A stretch of 64,000 nucleotides of DNA from Dendrophyllia cribrosa (GCA_024195265.1 JAJLRJ010000014.1:17493959-17557958), one strand, 5' to 3'. Positions 50,723 to 63,835 are shown, numbered from the stretch's first letter. Numbers and translations: made by a program. Notes: generated by a model from the sequence alone, not told the origin.

Positions 50723-53700
50723 TCAAGTATGTTGTTTACACAAACCTGTTGAGAGTCTGGGTGAAGATTCACCTTCGGGTAGATTTAAAAGATCCTGCAA
50801 ATGGAGACAAACTACTATCAGCAAAAATTTACAGTCCACATTCTCGTTATTTTTATTAGAGATAAATCTGAGTAGGAACAAAGGGTACTCTTCTCCAAGT
50901 TTAAACGTGACAGAATGGTGAATAATAAACAAAAGGGAAGAAAAGACACCTTGACACTTTCCTTCTCATTTTGTTTCATTACTTACCATTCTGTCACGTT
51001 TAACTGAGTAATATCCGTGATATCCCAGTAACATAACGACAAAACGTTGTTACCATTAAGCCGACAGAGTGCTCACAGGTGCATATGCACGGCCGTAGAG
51101 ACGAGTGTCTCTTTTCTCTCAAGCATATAGAAAAGTGACAAGCAGGCTACATTTAAGCAGATAGAGATAAGAGAGAATGTTCACGTAACAACAAAATCTG
51201 GGACAAAACTCAAGGATATGCGATGATGGGCAGTAACTTTCACCCCAGTGTTTAACCTATGCTTGCGTCGATTGGTTCTAATTTTGCGTCTGTGGATGAA
51301 ATCCTGAGATGTGACCATTAAAATGAAAGCAGTATTTTTATTTTGTTCTGTTTTAGAAACTGAAATTGAGATTCTTTTTCTTGAAGTGATCATGGGCTTT
51401 CTTGGGGAGGTGAAAGGATAGTTATAAGTGTGAGTATTTTGTGCAAGAAGTGTCACTGATATAAGTGCAGAAAAAAAATAGGAGTCAAGCTGAGACAACA
51501 AACCAAATAGTTACCAACGAAAACAGCTTAAGGACCGCATAACACGGAAAGCTGCTAAAGGTCAGTTGGTTAGCAAAGCTATTAATTTAGTGGTTGCACG
51601 GTTACTAGGTTAAGAGCGAGAAACATTAGCATGCTGAATAAGCAAAGAAATCAAACAAGCGCAGCTGACTAAAACCGAATGGATTAATTGTTAGTCACAC
51701 AGTAGCGACAACAATGGCTTTTCAGTGCAAAAGAAAAAACGTCAAAGTGATTTTGTGAAGGACTAGGACAGGATATCATTATAAGAATGTTTCTTATAAC
51801 CCACAGCAGAGAGGGTGTCCAAAAAAGAACAGATCATTAATAAAGAATAAGGCACTGAAAACGTTGGTTGAGAAAAGCCGTTAAGCGCAAGACCAGATTG
51901 ACCTTATCAATACAGTTAGAAACGGATAAGGTAGAAAATGCGTTATCGTTCGATACCCAAAACAGGGAAGTGGTCGTGACTAAAGTAGCTATTGGTAGTT
52001 GCAGTTAAAAATTTGGCGTGAGTGAGAAAAAGCGCAAATGCATACAATTTTGCGTTTATTTTGTTAACTAACAATTAAACACTCTGAGCACCGCAAGACA
52101 ACCTGAGCTCGTTAGCTTTACTAGCAGCACTAAACGTCGATTCAATGTTTGAATTACTTCAAAATAGTTGGGCTTATCATCTGGGTTACTGCCTCAGCTT
52201 TTCCGCCAAAATAAAAACAAATAAACAAGCAAAAAAAATACGAATGCCGACCCGTGATTGCCTGTCTTTGCCAGAGGCCAGTTCACGTTTGCTTAACTCA
52301 AGAGCCAGGGCCAACTGTCTCCGTTCGTCTGCGACACTTTTTGGTCTCATGGTATTGAAGTACTAAATGAGAAAACAGCGGTAGCATCTGATCAGCAGCG
52401 AAATTCTCCCTAATGCTTGTGTTAAAGTTTGTTGTAGTTTCTTTGGGAGAATTTGGACCAAGACGATAAGGCCCTTTGTGACCTAGCTGGCTGGATGTTG
52501 TGGTATGATTGCAGGAAAGCTAGAATTCATTTGATCAATGCTGGGTGCTGGGTGTACAAGAAGACAATTTATTGGGCCAAGCTATTGTGTAACAAGCCTA
52601 AATCGCCAGTTAAATATGGAAAAATGTAAAAGAAGTCAATCAAAGCAGAAACCTCGAAACCCAACATACTTTTGCCAGTTGGAAAACAAAAAATACTTAT
52701 GCATATTACAGAGCAATACCTCTTTATTCTATTCATGTACTTCATATAACATAGTCACCAAAAGTCGCACCTGAGCATAGTTATCGAGGTCAGCGGACAG
52801 CCGATTTGACCCATTTGTTACGTGTGAGTCATTTGAAACATCGTCTGCTGACCGTGATGACGTAGATCGCGGTCTGGGAACTGGTGGCGAGGAGTCGTCG
52901 GATCTAAACAAATGATAATTGATCAAATGTAGTTAACCTTTTGTAATTATATATACATGAAAAAATTACTCGATTCTGATTGGCTAAGAGCAGTGTAGTT
53001 CAAGTGTAACACCAGTGCAAATAGCGTAACACCGGTGCAAAAAGTGTAAGACCAGTGCAAAAAGTGTAACACCAGTGCAAATTACAAATCGAAAAAAATT
53101 GATGCAAAAATGTTTTGTAAAAAAAAAAAATTTGGCAAAAAAAAAAAAAAATTCCAAAAAAAATGGATGCAAATTTTTTCATGTATAATTATTAATAAGT
53201 AATCATACGGTTTTCTCGTTCAATTTGGGATTAATTAAAGCGGCTCGTGCAATTTGAGCTTTTCGAAAAACTCACTCGTGCAAAATAATCCCAAATTGAA
53301 CTCGAAACCGTATGATTACCTATACTAATTACACCTTTTGCCATTCATTACCGCAAAATATACAATCATTTTAGCCAAACTTATGAACATATGCGCCAAT
53401 ATACGTTCATTCAAGTGAATGTTCAGTCATTTGAACTAAAACAACATTCATTAACGACTTTTACATAATCAAGTGCATTCAATTGCATTTTTCGGACAAT
53501 CATTTGCGCGATTAGACATTCACGGATGAGAAATAGATTTTCATTTGCGCGTTGATGCATTTCAATAACATCAACGCAGAATCAATTGCACGATTGGTCA
53601 ATCAATAACGTGGATGTGATATTCATTGACATTTTTATTACAACTAATGCAAACAATAGCATTTATAGACAATCATTTGAGTGCTCCTTACAAACGTTAC

Positions 53701-56700
53701 CGCGTCCGTACAAACATTTGCACGTTCGTGACATTCAATTGCCAAAAATCTATTTTCAATCACAAAAAAGCTTTTTCATCGGAATTTTCACATAGTTTCG
53801 TTGTACGAATTCTTGACAGGAGGTTATCCAACCATTTTCTCGCCTTAAATTTACTCTCGAGCAAATCAATAGACAGCTCCGAGCGCGTCTCCCTGGCAAA
53901 CCTGAGGTCCACGATCGGACGGTGGCGAGGATGCTGGACGGGATATTGTACCGAGTGAAGCTTGTCAGACCACTCCCCGCCGAACGAAACAGACCATACG
54001 TACTGCAGAAACGGGTAGATTACGCTACCTGGTTTATGGCGCATGGCGTAGTGTAAACCATTGCATTTTTATAGACGACACTGGAGAGCGAGGCTGGGAG
54101 AAAGGGCTTGCAGGCAAGTGTGCGGGCAGCGTTGTCGAAATCTTACCGTCACAATGACGATTTCGCCCATAAATGGGCTCATCTTTCACTCAGCAGTTGT
54201 CCTGTCAAGAATTCGTACAACGAAACTACGTGAAAATTCCGATGAAAAAGCTTTTTTTGTGATTGAAAATAGATTTTTGGCAATTGAATGTCATGAACGT
54301 GCAAATGTTTGTACGGACGCGGTAACGTTTGTAAGGAGTACTCAAATGATTGTCTATAAATGCTATTGTTTGCACTAGTTGTAATAAAAATGTTAATGAA
54401 TATCACATCCACGTTATTGATTGACCAATCGTGCAATTGATTTCGCGTTGATGTTATTGAAATGCATCAACGCGCAAATGAAAATCTATTTCACATCCGT
54501 GAATGTCTTTTCGCGCTAATGATTGTCCGAAAAATGCAATTGAATGCACTTGATTATGTAAAAATCGTTAATGAATGTTGTTTTAGTTCAAATGACTGAA
54601 CATTCACTTGAATGAACGTATATTGGCGCATATGTTCATAAGTTTGGCTAAAATGATTGTATATTTTGCGGTAATGAATGGTAAAAGGTGTATAAAAACA
54701 ATTCATTAGGAAAATGGGGACTGTGAACAATTTAAACTCATACTAACGGGCTTCAATGTTGAGACAAACCTATTCACGACATTAGTGGAAGCCGATCGTC
54801 CATTGAGCATTCCTTGTGCTGCACCAGATTTCAGTCCCTTCGCGGCCATGTTTGGCCGACTCATAAGATGGGGATTGGCTGTCACTGCTCTTTTGGATCT
54901 GGGACCCACTGAGGTGTTGCGTGGAACAACTGATAAAAGAATACAAACAGAATGATAGTCGCATCTACTTTTAAATTTTCTACAACTATAAAGATTCCGC
55001 TGTAAAACCCAAGTGGTTTATGAACTTACTAACTCTCCCTCCTCACACGGACAAGACGGACAATAATCTATTCGGCCACCAGCACTGAATAGAAAAAAAA
55101 AATGCTCCAGGCCGGACTTCTGTCTTCTGCTGGAAGGCCTGTATGTTCTCCTGTGTTAAGCAGTATTCATTTGTACGAATGGGCCAGGATTCCATGCGCT
55201 CTGCAACTCAGTTTCTTTCTCGGCGCATAGCATTTTCGTTTCTTAGAGGTTTTAGCGTCTCTAGTAGCTGGCTGTAAATAGTGAAGCTCGTGGATATCAC
55301 AGGCACCCAACCTCCACTTGGCGTGCAGTTGTTAACATGCCATTATTATTTTGTTATAACAATAACATTTATAAAGTCCCAGCACTTTTCTTACCTGGTG
55401 GTGGTTCTTCGTCAGAGCCCTGGTGACCCTAATAATTTGATAAAAAAAAAAAAACAGTCAACCGTATTGTTGTGGTTGTGTCTATGTTCATTTTTTTTGG
55501 GAAAACAGGTTTAGTGAATAAAAAAAGCAAAAAAAGGCAGGCTTAACGTATTCCGTAAGATTTACTCTGCCCACCGTTTGCAAAAACACAAACATATCAA
55601 GAATCTTTTAGGATAAACGAGGCTAGAGCATGGAATATGTTGCCGTCCGACCTTAGGAATGCAACTGAATTCGGAAAGTTTAAAAGAAAGCTTAAGACGC
55701 ACTTCCAACACGCCCAACAAGTACGAGTAAATGATTTCTATATGTAGTCATATCTATTTGTAGCTGTTGTGGTTCAAATTTTTCTTTAGTTTAAAAATTT
55801 TTAAACCAGTTTAATTTTTATTTTCTTTTGTCTTAGATTTATTACCATATTCTGAGACAAAGGAAAACAAAAATTAAACTGGTTTAAAAAAATTTAAACC
55901 AAAGAAAAATTTGAACCACAACATAGCCATTATAATCTGTAATTTTATTTAGCTTTGTCTCTGTATTTGTAATACGTTTTTGTTAAACCGGGCTCCACTT
56001 AAACCAGCTCCAGCTGAATGGGCCACCCTGTCTAAACATTGATTATAAATAAAAATAAAATACATTCTTACCACTGGCAAGTCTTTGATGATCTGAAATC
56101 CATCCCCAGGTCCCATATGTGAGATATGGTTGAAGTTGGTTGGACCTGAGATGAGCTTGGAGCGAATATCAGCATCCAAGTCTGCCAAGCCACCTTCCTT
56201 TGTCTTGAAACCAAATCGATGGGAGCTAATGACGAGGGAGACGAAAACAGATGAAATGCCAGCCATTTTAGCCTCAACACTTTAACTCCCAAGAGTGCCA
56301 GGGTCAAGCCCAAATCATACCGTCCAGAAGGACGTCGGACACCTTATTGAGACTTATATAACGGATTAACTGGTTAGCTTTCAGTTGAGGTTAGGGGTAG
56401 CAGTTTATATAGTTAAATTTAGGACTAAGCAACCCGAGAAGCTAGGTGGTACAGTGGTACGGTAGGCTATGTAAGCCTAAGCCTAGCTGAGGTCACAGGT
56501 TCAATCCTGAGTGGGGATTTTAGATCTTTTTTACACTTAAAAATTTATTGAAAATAAAATTGTAAGTGTCGACATTACGTTATATAAGTCTCAATAAGGT
56601 GTCCGACGTCCTTCTGGACAGTATGATTTAGGCACAACCGAGTGCCAGACATCAATATACAAGAAAAATCCCAAATTTCGTTTTGTGAAAGGGATGAAGG

Positions 56701-59700
56701 GACATTGTCCTGGTTGATATACAGTGTATGGTGTTTTCGAGATCTTGATGAGGAGAATTCAAACAGGGTTTTGCGAAGGCGGCGTCCGCTCACAAAAGTG
56801 TTCGCCCAGAGAGCTTAAAAAACTTTCATTCTCAAAGTCAAATATGGAGACATGTAGTGTGGTCCCAACTTTTGAGTCTGTGGACGAAATCCTATGGTGT
56901 GACCATTCATATGAAATCTCTTTGGCAGTACTTTTGCATGGTACCATTTTTTTTTTCAAGATTTAAAAAATTATGGAAACAAAAAACAACAAATAGCAAA
57001 CCTTCTTTTGTTGCTTTTCAATCTTAAGATAGCAGCAAGAGCTTTCTTTCCTTTGTTGGGATCAGGGATAATCAATTCTTCCTCTGCAGAGAAACAAATT
57101 GAACTATTAAAAACAAACAAGCAAATAAGTCTGTCCTCTGACCCTACATTGTACCATTTACATAGTGGTGTATTTGTCTTTTTTAAGCCCTAAGTATGAG
57201 AACATTTCTAGTGTGCACCAGTGTGCACCTTCAGATGGAAAATTTATTGAATTTTTTTTTATGGCGTCAAAATAAAGTTTACAGAATGAACTTTCATCCA
57301 AAAAAAAAATTATCGAAAAATAGTGAAAATTGACGGCGAAATGACGGTATAACTTTTGTGGGCGGAGTTTGTTTATATAGCGATATGTTTTTCTAAGCGC
57401 TGTTTTCTCAAAGTTAATTTTTCGCTTGTAGGGGAGACTTTAAAGAGCTACAACTCAAAGGGAATTTGTTTGATTTTCCTCAAATTTGGACACAAGCTAG
57501 GCTAACATATAATCAACAAAAACGTGTCGGCGCATTTCTTATTTCCGAAAACTTTTTCGTCAAGAGCCATTTCCGTGCGATCACTCCAACTTTTTTTCTC
57601 CCTTTTTCGAAAATATTCTGTAACTTTTCACTGCCATTGAATATGGGAAATCGCCGACACGTTTTTTTAGCGCTTTGTGTCCGGAAACCCGAGAACAAAT
57701 CAAATTAGCAAAATACAATAATCGTTTGAGTTATAGCGTTTAAAAGCTGATTCGGACGTTCGAATTTAGACGTCGTAAAAAATTCGACAATTCATTTTAT
57801 TACCAAATGGTTTCCATATTTAGATAGCCAGCTCTATAAGCTTTAATTTGATATCTGGGTTTAGGTATATTAAGTGTAATCTTAAGACGCTAGAGCTGTT
57901 ATACTGGAGACACCCCCGAAGGTACACTGTAACCTTAAGGGCACACTTTTGGGAAAATGCTGGCCATTCCAAATGCCAGCATTTTCCCAATACCTCTAAA
58001 TATTGCACCTATTCCTCTCGTAAAATATGGAAAGTTGCCACGTCAACTATGTGTACTTGGAATGTTTTTGATGTGTGAGAATGTCATCAACATAGTTTTG
58101 TTAGCATATTCTGATTTCAGAATGACCAGGAATATCTCCCAAAAAACATGCCATGAGACAAGGAAACCTACCTTCGTATAATTTATTTTTCAGGTAAACT
58201 AAGTTGAACTGTTCTGAGGCTGTGCAAAGTGCTAGAGATCCATCATTGATCAAGGCATGGCACTACAAGAAAACAGCACAACGATAAAATTAAATTTGTT
58301 TAAAAATTTATTAAAATTTAATAGACTGATGATGTTAAAAAAAACAATGAAATTTGTTACAGTTAAATATAGGAAATGAATTTGCGGCCCACAAATTACC
58401 ATACATTGCTGTAAAATGCGAGGCTTAATCAAAGCGAATCTAGTGAAATAAAACAACGAAGTTGCATGCAGAGTTTCCAACTGTGCTTATAATTCCGTTG
58501 CCTATGATCAAGTGAAAACTAGATTGTTGAAGTCATGAGCAGAAATCCGTACATAGAGGGCCTGGGAACGGGCATTGTGATTGGTTTATTATTCCACTTC
58601 TGCTTGTGATTCCGTGTTGAAGGAGTCATAAGCGCAATCGGAAGAAAATGGAAAACTTCTGATCATTGTGACTCCAATTACATCAAGCTTACGACTCCGC
58701 TTACGAGAAAACTAGAAACAGCCCTGCGAGCCTTTTCTTTGCAAAACCATTGATGAAAGTCCTGTATGAGGGCCGTACGCATTTGCGCGAGCGGGGCCGG
58801 AAAAAGCCGTATGGTCCTACTACATAGGATGTGTCTCACGTGTTAAAATTTCAAGCATTTTTTTCTCCAAATTGGTCATAATTATTATGATAAAATCCTA
58901 CCTAACTACGTTAGGTCGGGCTTGATTGGAAATTATTTGGCTCTAGGTCATGCACCGGCAGCCCAAGCTTAGTATGTGATGTTTACGCAACGAACGATTT
59001 GTAGACTTTGTATGGGAAATCCATTTTAGTCTTATGTATGCTAAAATAAAGCTACCAACGACATCGCAAAAACTCGTAAGCCACGAAACCGTCTAAAATG
59101 GACATAATTTGCGCCCAAATTGCATACAAGACACAACGAAAACACAATGTTGAGGTAAGTGAAGTTTATTTCCACATTAAAGCTTTATTTTAGCATATAT
59201 AAGACTAAAATGGATTTCCCATACAAAGTCCACAAATCGTTCGTTGCGTAAACATCACATACTAAGCTTGGGCTGCCTGTGGGTCATGGCGCATGGTCTG
59301 TACGCCATGACCTAGAGCCAAATATTTTCCCATCTGGCCATCCAACTTATTGAATAAGTACATAGTATAAAATTGTTACCTTTTTGAGCGGGATAGTTTG
59401 AAGCCATTCTGCTGAGCTGGCATCAAACACATCAATAGCCCTCTCACTGAACGAGATCACATATGGATGAGAATATGCTGCAAATAACAAAATATTACAT
59501 AAACAATGATAAAAAATACATTTCATGTTCCCCAATCACTGGTTATATTTTGATTTATTTAGAACTAGTAGTAATCATAGATTATAGTGCGTCTCCTTAT
59601 CCCGTGGCACCTCGTCTTGACCTAGTACCTCAGTTTCATGAATGAATTCAGCTACTGTTTAAAAGGGCTATGTCGCGAGATATGTCACGCAGGCAAAAAC

Positions 59701-62700
59701 GTCGGGCCGACATCAAACAAATTCACGCTATCGCCGTGGGATCGGGCAAAATCCTGCCGTGCTGTGTACTCCGAAAGGTCTCAGATTTTTTCGACATTTA
59801 AATAGTATATTTGTCTTGATTTCATTTCGGTTATTTTTCCGATTCGTACATGTACTAATACCGGAACCGGAAATTTCTGAGAAAGCCTGAAAAAAAGTGC
59901 TCCCGTGATAAACTTCTTGGACACCGCGTTAATGGAGCATGAAATCGACGATTAAGTCCCGCAACATTCAACGTGAATTTCGCAGGATTTTTCGGATAAA
60001 ATTACAACTACCAGTTGCAAGTAAGACCAAGACTGTTGAATATAATTCCTTTATTAGCTAGACAAATTTTAGTCACAAAACTGCGAAATCTGAATACTAT
60101 TGTGACGTTTCAAGATGGCGCAGATTTGGTACCGACACTTTTCTCGATTCGTTCCGCCTAGACGACAAGATTAGGAAGCGTCTCCTTCGTCGACGCAATT
60201 AAAAGTTATCAGAGAATTTCGTAAGTAAAAAAAATGTCCCTTGACACATAGACTGCTAGCAGTTCCTCTCTGGATAGTCGAGCGGGCGAGCAAATACGCG
60301 ATCGGCGATCAACCGAGCGGCGAGCGAGCGAAAGTGATGCGAACCCGGCCAGGGGGCTCTGAAAATCAGAAATAGAAGCGCTTCAACCGCTAATGTCTGT
60401 TCTTCTTTTAAAACTAAACAGCCGAGGCAACCAGACAAATTGTCTAAAACATTTTCATTCCCAATTACATGTCATCGTCTCAACTCTGATGTGAAACTGG
60501 AGACATCGATTCACACTTGATGTGTCAAGATTGTTAATACTCGTCAAACTTCCCTGACAGCTATTGTCTATGAACCAATCGGAGTTTTCCGTCCGAAAGT
60601 TACAGAAAAGACTGCAGTCCCTTTTCCTACCGCCTCTCCCCCAGTTTCCCCTCGGCTCGTTCGCTCGCTCCAGTCTCGCCGAGCTTGTTTTTGTGATTAG
60701 CTCGCCCGCTCGATAACAGTGGTATTGTGTGCATATAATTAAAAACCTCCATGGAGTATATACCCTGAAAAGGGACAGCTAGCAGTCTACTTGACACAAG
60801 AAGACACTCACCAATGCTTGTAGGAGGTGAAGGCCACATCAGCTCATAACGTCTTGATCGATATCCACTGGCTTCAACAAAGACACCGAAAGCTGAAGAA
60901 AATAACAATGGTTTCAAGTCAGATCAAGTCAAGTGATCCGCATAAGAAGGATAGCGCTGAACGGCAATGCACGATGGAATGTCAACTTCTTTCATTGTTA
61001 CAACTAGTGATCTCATTGGCCTAGACTGAAAAACTGCTACGAGGTACATTTTGTCTAATTTTTTTAAGGTTTCAAGTAATTTGAGACCCAATCGTACATC
61101 AGGCAAGTTTTAAAAGATATTGTATTTTGGGAACTTCATCAAAGAAGCAAAATTATTAGCTATTGTCTTCTGCTATTCTGATTGGTTAAGCACGAACATT
61201 TCCTAAAATTGATTTGACGCAAATGGATTTTCTTTATTTTTTACAATGAAATATAATTATGAACCATCAGCCCCTCCTCTATTCTTGAAACCAAAGATAT
61301 TTTATGTGGGAAAGAGCAATTGCCGCAGAAGAATGAAGTTTACTATAGTTCTTATGTGGAGCATTACTTAAATTGTAATTTTCCTCAGTTACTCTACACT
61401 TGCAAGCATAGTTAATTGTACGAACGAGTTAGTTTTTAAAGAAACTGTGGCATTGCATCTGCAGGAAAGTGAAATAGCGTATGATTATTACCTGCCCACT
61501 TCACTGCCAAAGTCAACAGCTACCTGCTATACTGCCACTAGACCAAACTTATCCATTGGACTTTTTAACACTTTTTAAGTGTATTATTTTATATTATTTT
61601 TATTATTAGTGTTCTTTAATAACTTGAAAGAGTGGTTTTCAGTTGAAGAAAATAAATGTATCTGGTGCCAAGTGCAGGAAAATGGTTTTCGTTTAATTTC
61701 TGGTTGGTTGGGAAGGAGCGCGAGATTTTTTTGCCAATCACAAAGGGTAGCAATGCAAAACCACAACAATTGCGAAATTACTTTTGACTCTAAAAGCCTT
61801 AATTAGAACAAGAACCATAACTTACAATTGAAACATAAGAGAAACTCCTTTTGGGGCTCAATTTCCACAGCAAGCAAAGCATCAAGTGGATTGTTGGTGA
61901 TAAAATTGAGAGTAGGGTCATCTGAATTCACTAGTTCTAAACAAAACACAACAAAAGCAGTTAACTTTAGAAATACAATCCGCAACAATGCTGGGGCTTG
62001 GGACATTTAGTGGGATCATTTTTTTGTGAATTATTGAGGACAAAATCAGAAATATTACATCCTGCAAAAATGAAGATAACAATGATTATACATGACAATC
62101 GTCACTTGTATGAGGATATTGTATTTTACAAGCTGAGAAGTTTGACATTGATCACTGTACACTTACTTTGAGGTCTTCCTTCTCCAGTCAGACTGAAAAT
62201 ATAGAAGCCAGATCCTGACCCCACAAGGAGTTTTCCAAAGGAGACACCAAGCCACTGAATTTTGAAATTCACAGGCATTTCCTAAACATAGGGAGGTTTT
62301 AGTATTAAAGAACGCACCTGAAAGCCAGTACATACATGTAGAACACTTACAACTTACACCTTCCACTCCTTGTTCAACAAGTTCAAGATTGAAAAAAGTT
62401 CCCAAGTTCATTATTTTTGTAACTATTGAAAAATAATACAACAACAACAACACTTCTGTCTTGGGGTATCAAAATGGAATTCATTTTTGCGCAAAAATTT
62501 TAAAGCTGGGCACCTCAAATTTCATAACTGGGACCCTTTGGGCTACTGTTTACCTATGCTAACAATATGAAGGGGTCGGGGCATAACCAGCTTATGTTGC
62601 TTTTTGAGCGGTTTTACTTTTTTTCTCGCTCAGATTTGCCTAATTTTATTGTACAACGAATAATATCACAAACCCTTGTCGAATTTGCACTAATCCTAAG

Positions 62701-63835
62701 AAACTGGACTAATTTCACCTGAAAAAAAAAGCAGAGTTCTGGTCTTCTAGTGGTTGTTTACATTCAGAACGTAATTTCGTCGCCATTACAGCAGATTGGC
62801 CGTGAGAATATGCGACCACAATACTCCTGACCCGCGCCAACGACATGAACGAAAATACCATTTATTTACGCGCGCCTGGTTCGTTATCGATCGCGAGCTT
62901 GCTACGGCAAACACGTCGTCTGTAGCGTGCGTATGAGCCAATATGTTTAAGGCCCGTCCGGTGATTGAAGGACATCATTAAGTCCGGAAATCTGTAAGTC
63001 TCTAGCACCTCTCAAAGAAAAGAGTCGTGTTTCTTGCCTAAATCTCTATTTCATGCTCGAAGGTGAAAATAGACGTTGGTGGACGAGGCGAGCCGGCGGG
63101 AAAGTCAGGAATCACTTCGGATCAGAAAAGGGGCAGCGTTGTGAGTTGTGGGCCATTTACCATCCCGTGCCGTAGTCGAAATGCCCGATATCCGAAGTGC
63201 TTCGAGACTTATAATATTTTCCGTATTTCGTTTGGCGGACATTCCGTTTTCGTTTTCGCCATTGATATTCCGACATGATTTGCGACAGTGGCAGATAGGT
63301 CGGCTTTGCGTGGTCACGCGGGAGCGTTGGGCAGCTCAAGGTGAGTTCTTGCGGCCGGGTGAAATTCAGCAAGGTGGGCAAAGACTATGAGCCGGCAGCG
63401 GAGGACCGGTAGTGCTTCCTAAAGGAGGGGGGAGGGGAGGGGGGAAACTTACAAAGGGGGACAGAGTGGGACCTGGAGTGAAGATGATTCAGAAACAAAC
63501 ACAATTTGAAAGGTGGTCCTCTCCCCTGGATTTGCCACTGTTGAGTTAAATCATAAAGGGTAGCTAGCCTGAAGGTCTGAATTGCTTTCCTTCAGCTTTC
63601 CTTCCAAACAAAATACAGTTTGCAGTTACCTTTATCTTGAGATGTCTGTTCTTCGTCCGGTTGAGTTCATAGACAATTATTTGCTGCTTCACTGCCACAC
63701 ATAAACAGCTTGCACTGTTGTCATGGGAACCAGTGGCGAACATGAGACAGTTTTTAGCTTCAGGGATTTTAATGGGTTCTGTGTCATGACCATCAACAGC
63801 AGACAATGGATAAAGTTTTATTTGACGATTTCTAC
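50723..63835 (-). CDS. CDC42BPA/B-like: MRCK/CDC42BP-type kinase, 3' portion (citron homology domain, CRIB motif, C-terminal tail)
   Basis: Exons in transcript order: 63630-63835, 62167-62281, 61826-61936, 60812-60892, 59380-59477, 58172-58262, 57002-57083, 56072-56225, 55395-55428, 54770-54929, 52771-52903, 50723-50794. Phases agree; about 444 residues are in the window and the gene continues upstream past the right edge. The first six exons form a citron homology (CNH) domain: GRNRQIKLYPLSAVDG, SCLCVAVKQQIIVYEL, LDALLAVEIE, EFLLCFNSFGVFVEASG, RYELMWPSPPTS, ERAIDVFDASSAEWLQTIPL. Exon 56072-56225 holds a CRIB motif (ISGPTNFNHISHMGPGDG), which in MRCK kinases binds Cdc42-GTP. The tail is Ser/Arg-rich. 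The order CNH then CRIB is specific to MRCK (Drosophila gek) against citron kinase and ROCK. The known role is actomyosin control through myosin light chain phosphorylation. The last exon is taken to its in-frame TGA; a possible donor (ACAG|GTTTGT, 50738) leaves room for one more exon. Confidence 0.9.
50903..51003. mobile_element. Short foldback element, about 100 bp
   Basis: aaacgtgacagaatggt at the left and accattctgtcacgttt at the right are exact complements; the interior partly pairs. Confidence 0.8.
51250..51420. mobile_element. Degenerate copy of the 25.05-kb TTAA MITE family
   Basis: Shares tctgtggatgaaatcctg.gatgtgaccatt.aaatgaaa with the other copies; ends are eroded. Confidence 0.6.
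53002..53080. repeat. 20-bp minisatellite, four units
   Basis: Four units of aagtgtaacaccagtgcaaa with few changes. Confidence 0.88.
53199..53320. mobile_element. 122-bp foldback element
   Basis: aatcatacggttttctcgtt and caatttgggatta at the left are mirrored by taatcccaaattgaac and cgaaaccgtatgatt at the right. Confidence 0.85.
53329..54693. mobile_element. 1.36-kb element with about 480-bp terminal inverted repeats and a broken DDE transposase core
   Basis: The terminal repeats run from about 53329 to 53816 and from about 54195 to 54693. The core (53817-54194) reads, in broken plus-strand frames, DRTVARMLDGILYRVKLVRP, then a WFMAHG stretch, CIFIDDTG, GERACRQVCGQRCRNLTVT and ISPINGLIFHS. 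This order resembles a Tc1-like DDE transposase from the helix-turn-helix end to around the first catalytic Asp. Frameshifts separate the pieces and the C-terminal half is absent, so it is non-autonomous. It sits in an intron of the MRCK-type gene. Confidence 0.8.
55570..55746 (+). mobile_element. 3' end of a second LINE
   Basis: Positions 55611-55746 read RINEARAWNMLPSDLRNATE, FGKFKRKLKTHF and a stop after NDFYM, a typical ORF2 C-terminus. Severely 5'-truncated; antisense in an MRCK intron. Confidence 0.75.
55765..55923. mobile_element. 159-bp palindromic MITE, copy 3
   Basis: Same ends and the same 159-bp length as copies 1 and 2. Flanked by TAGC on both sides (55761-55764 and 55924-55927). 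Confidence 0.93.
56311..56630. mobile_element. MITE with tRNA-like core, inserted in another MITE
   Basis: Ends aaatcataccgtccagaagg and ccttctggacagtatgattt are inverted repeats of about 50 bp. Between them 56438-56520 reads like a tRNA gene (gtggtacagtggtacggtag, then gaggtcacaggttcaatcct), an A-box and B-box arrangement. It splits a copy of the 25.05-kb MITE family (56279-56310 and 56631-56705). Confidence 0.75.
56826..56960. mobile_element. Partial copy of the 25.05-kb TTAA MITE family
   Basis: caaagtcaaatatggagaca, then gtctgtggacgaaatcctat and gcagtacttttgcatggtac match the family; the right end is lost. Confidence 0.7.
57222..57938. mobile_element. TTAA-type element, copy 2 of the 45.2-kb family
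   Basis: Matches 45219-45930 through nearly the whole length. The right end GGTACACTGTAACCTTAA is kept; the left end is eroded. Confidence 0.85.
57950..57991. repeat. Perfect 16-bp-stem hairpin in an MRCK intron
   Basis: ttgggaaaatgctggc, a 10-nt loop, then gccagcattttcccaa. It directly follows the element ending at 57938. Confidence 0.9.
58930..59335. mobile_element. Foldback element, about 400 bp
   Basis: Left arm aaattatttggctctaggtc...gcccaagcttagtatgtgat; right arm atcacatactaagcttgggc...gacctagagccaaatatttt. Both arms also share the tttgtatgggaaatccattt segment in inverse orientation. Confidence 0.85.
60248..60793. mobile_element. Inverted-repeat element with tagactgctagc ends
   Basis: atagactgctagcagttcct at the left and gacagctagcagtctac at the right. 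The inner gcgggcgagc segments are also mirrored (gctcgcccgctcg). Confidence 0.75.
62960..63430. other. GC-richer intronic block of unknown origin
   Basis: This block in the MRCK intron has higher CpG content than its surroundings and overlapping open frames on both strands (63063-63390) without a protein-like pattern. It may be the flank of an old retroelement, but I cannot assign it. Confidence 0.3.
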
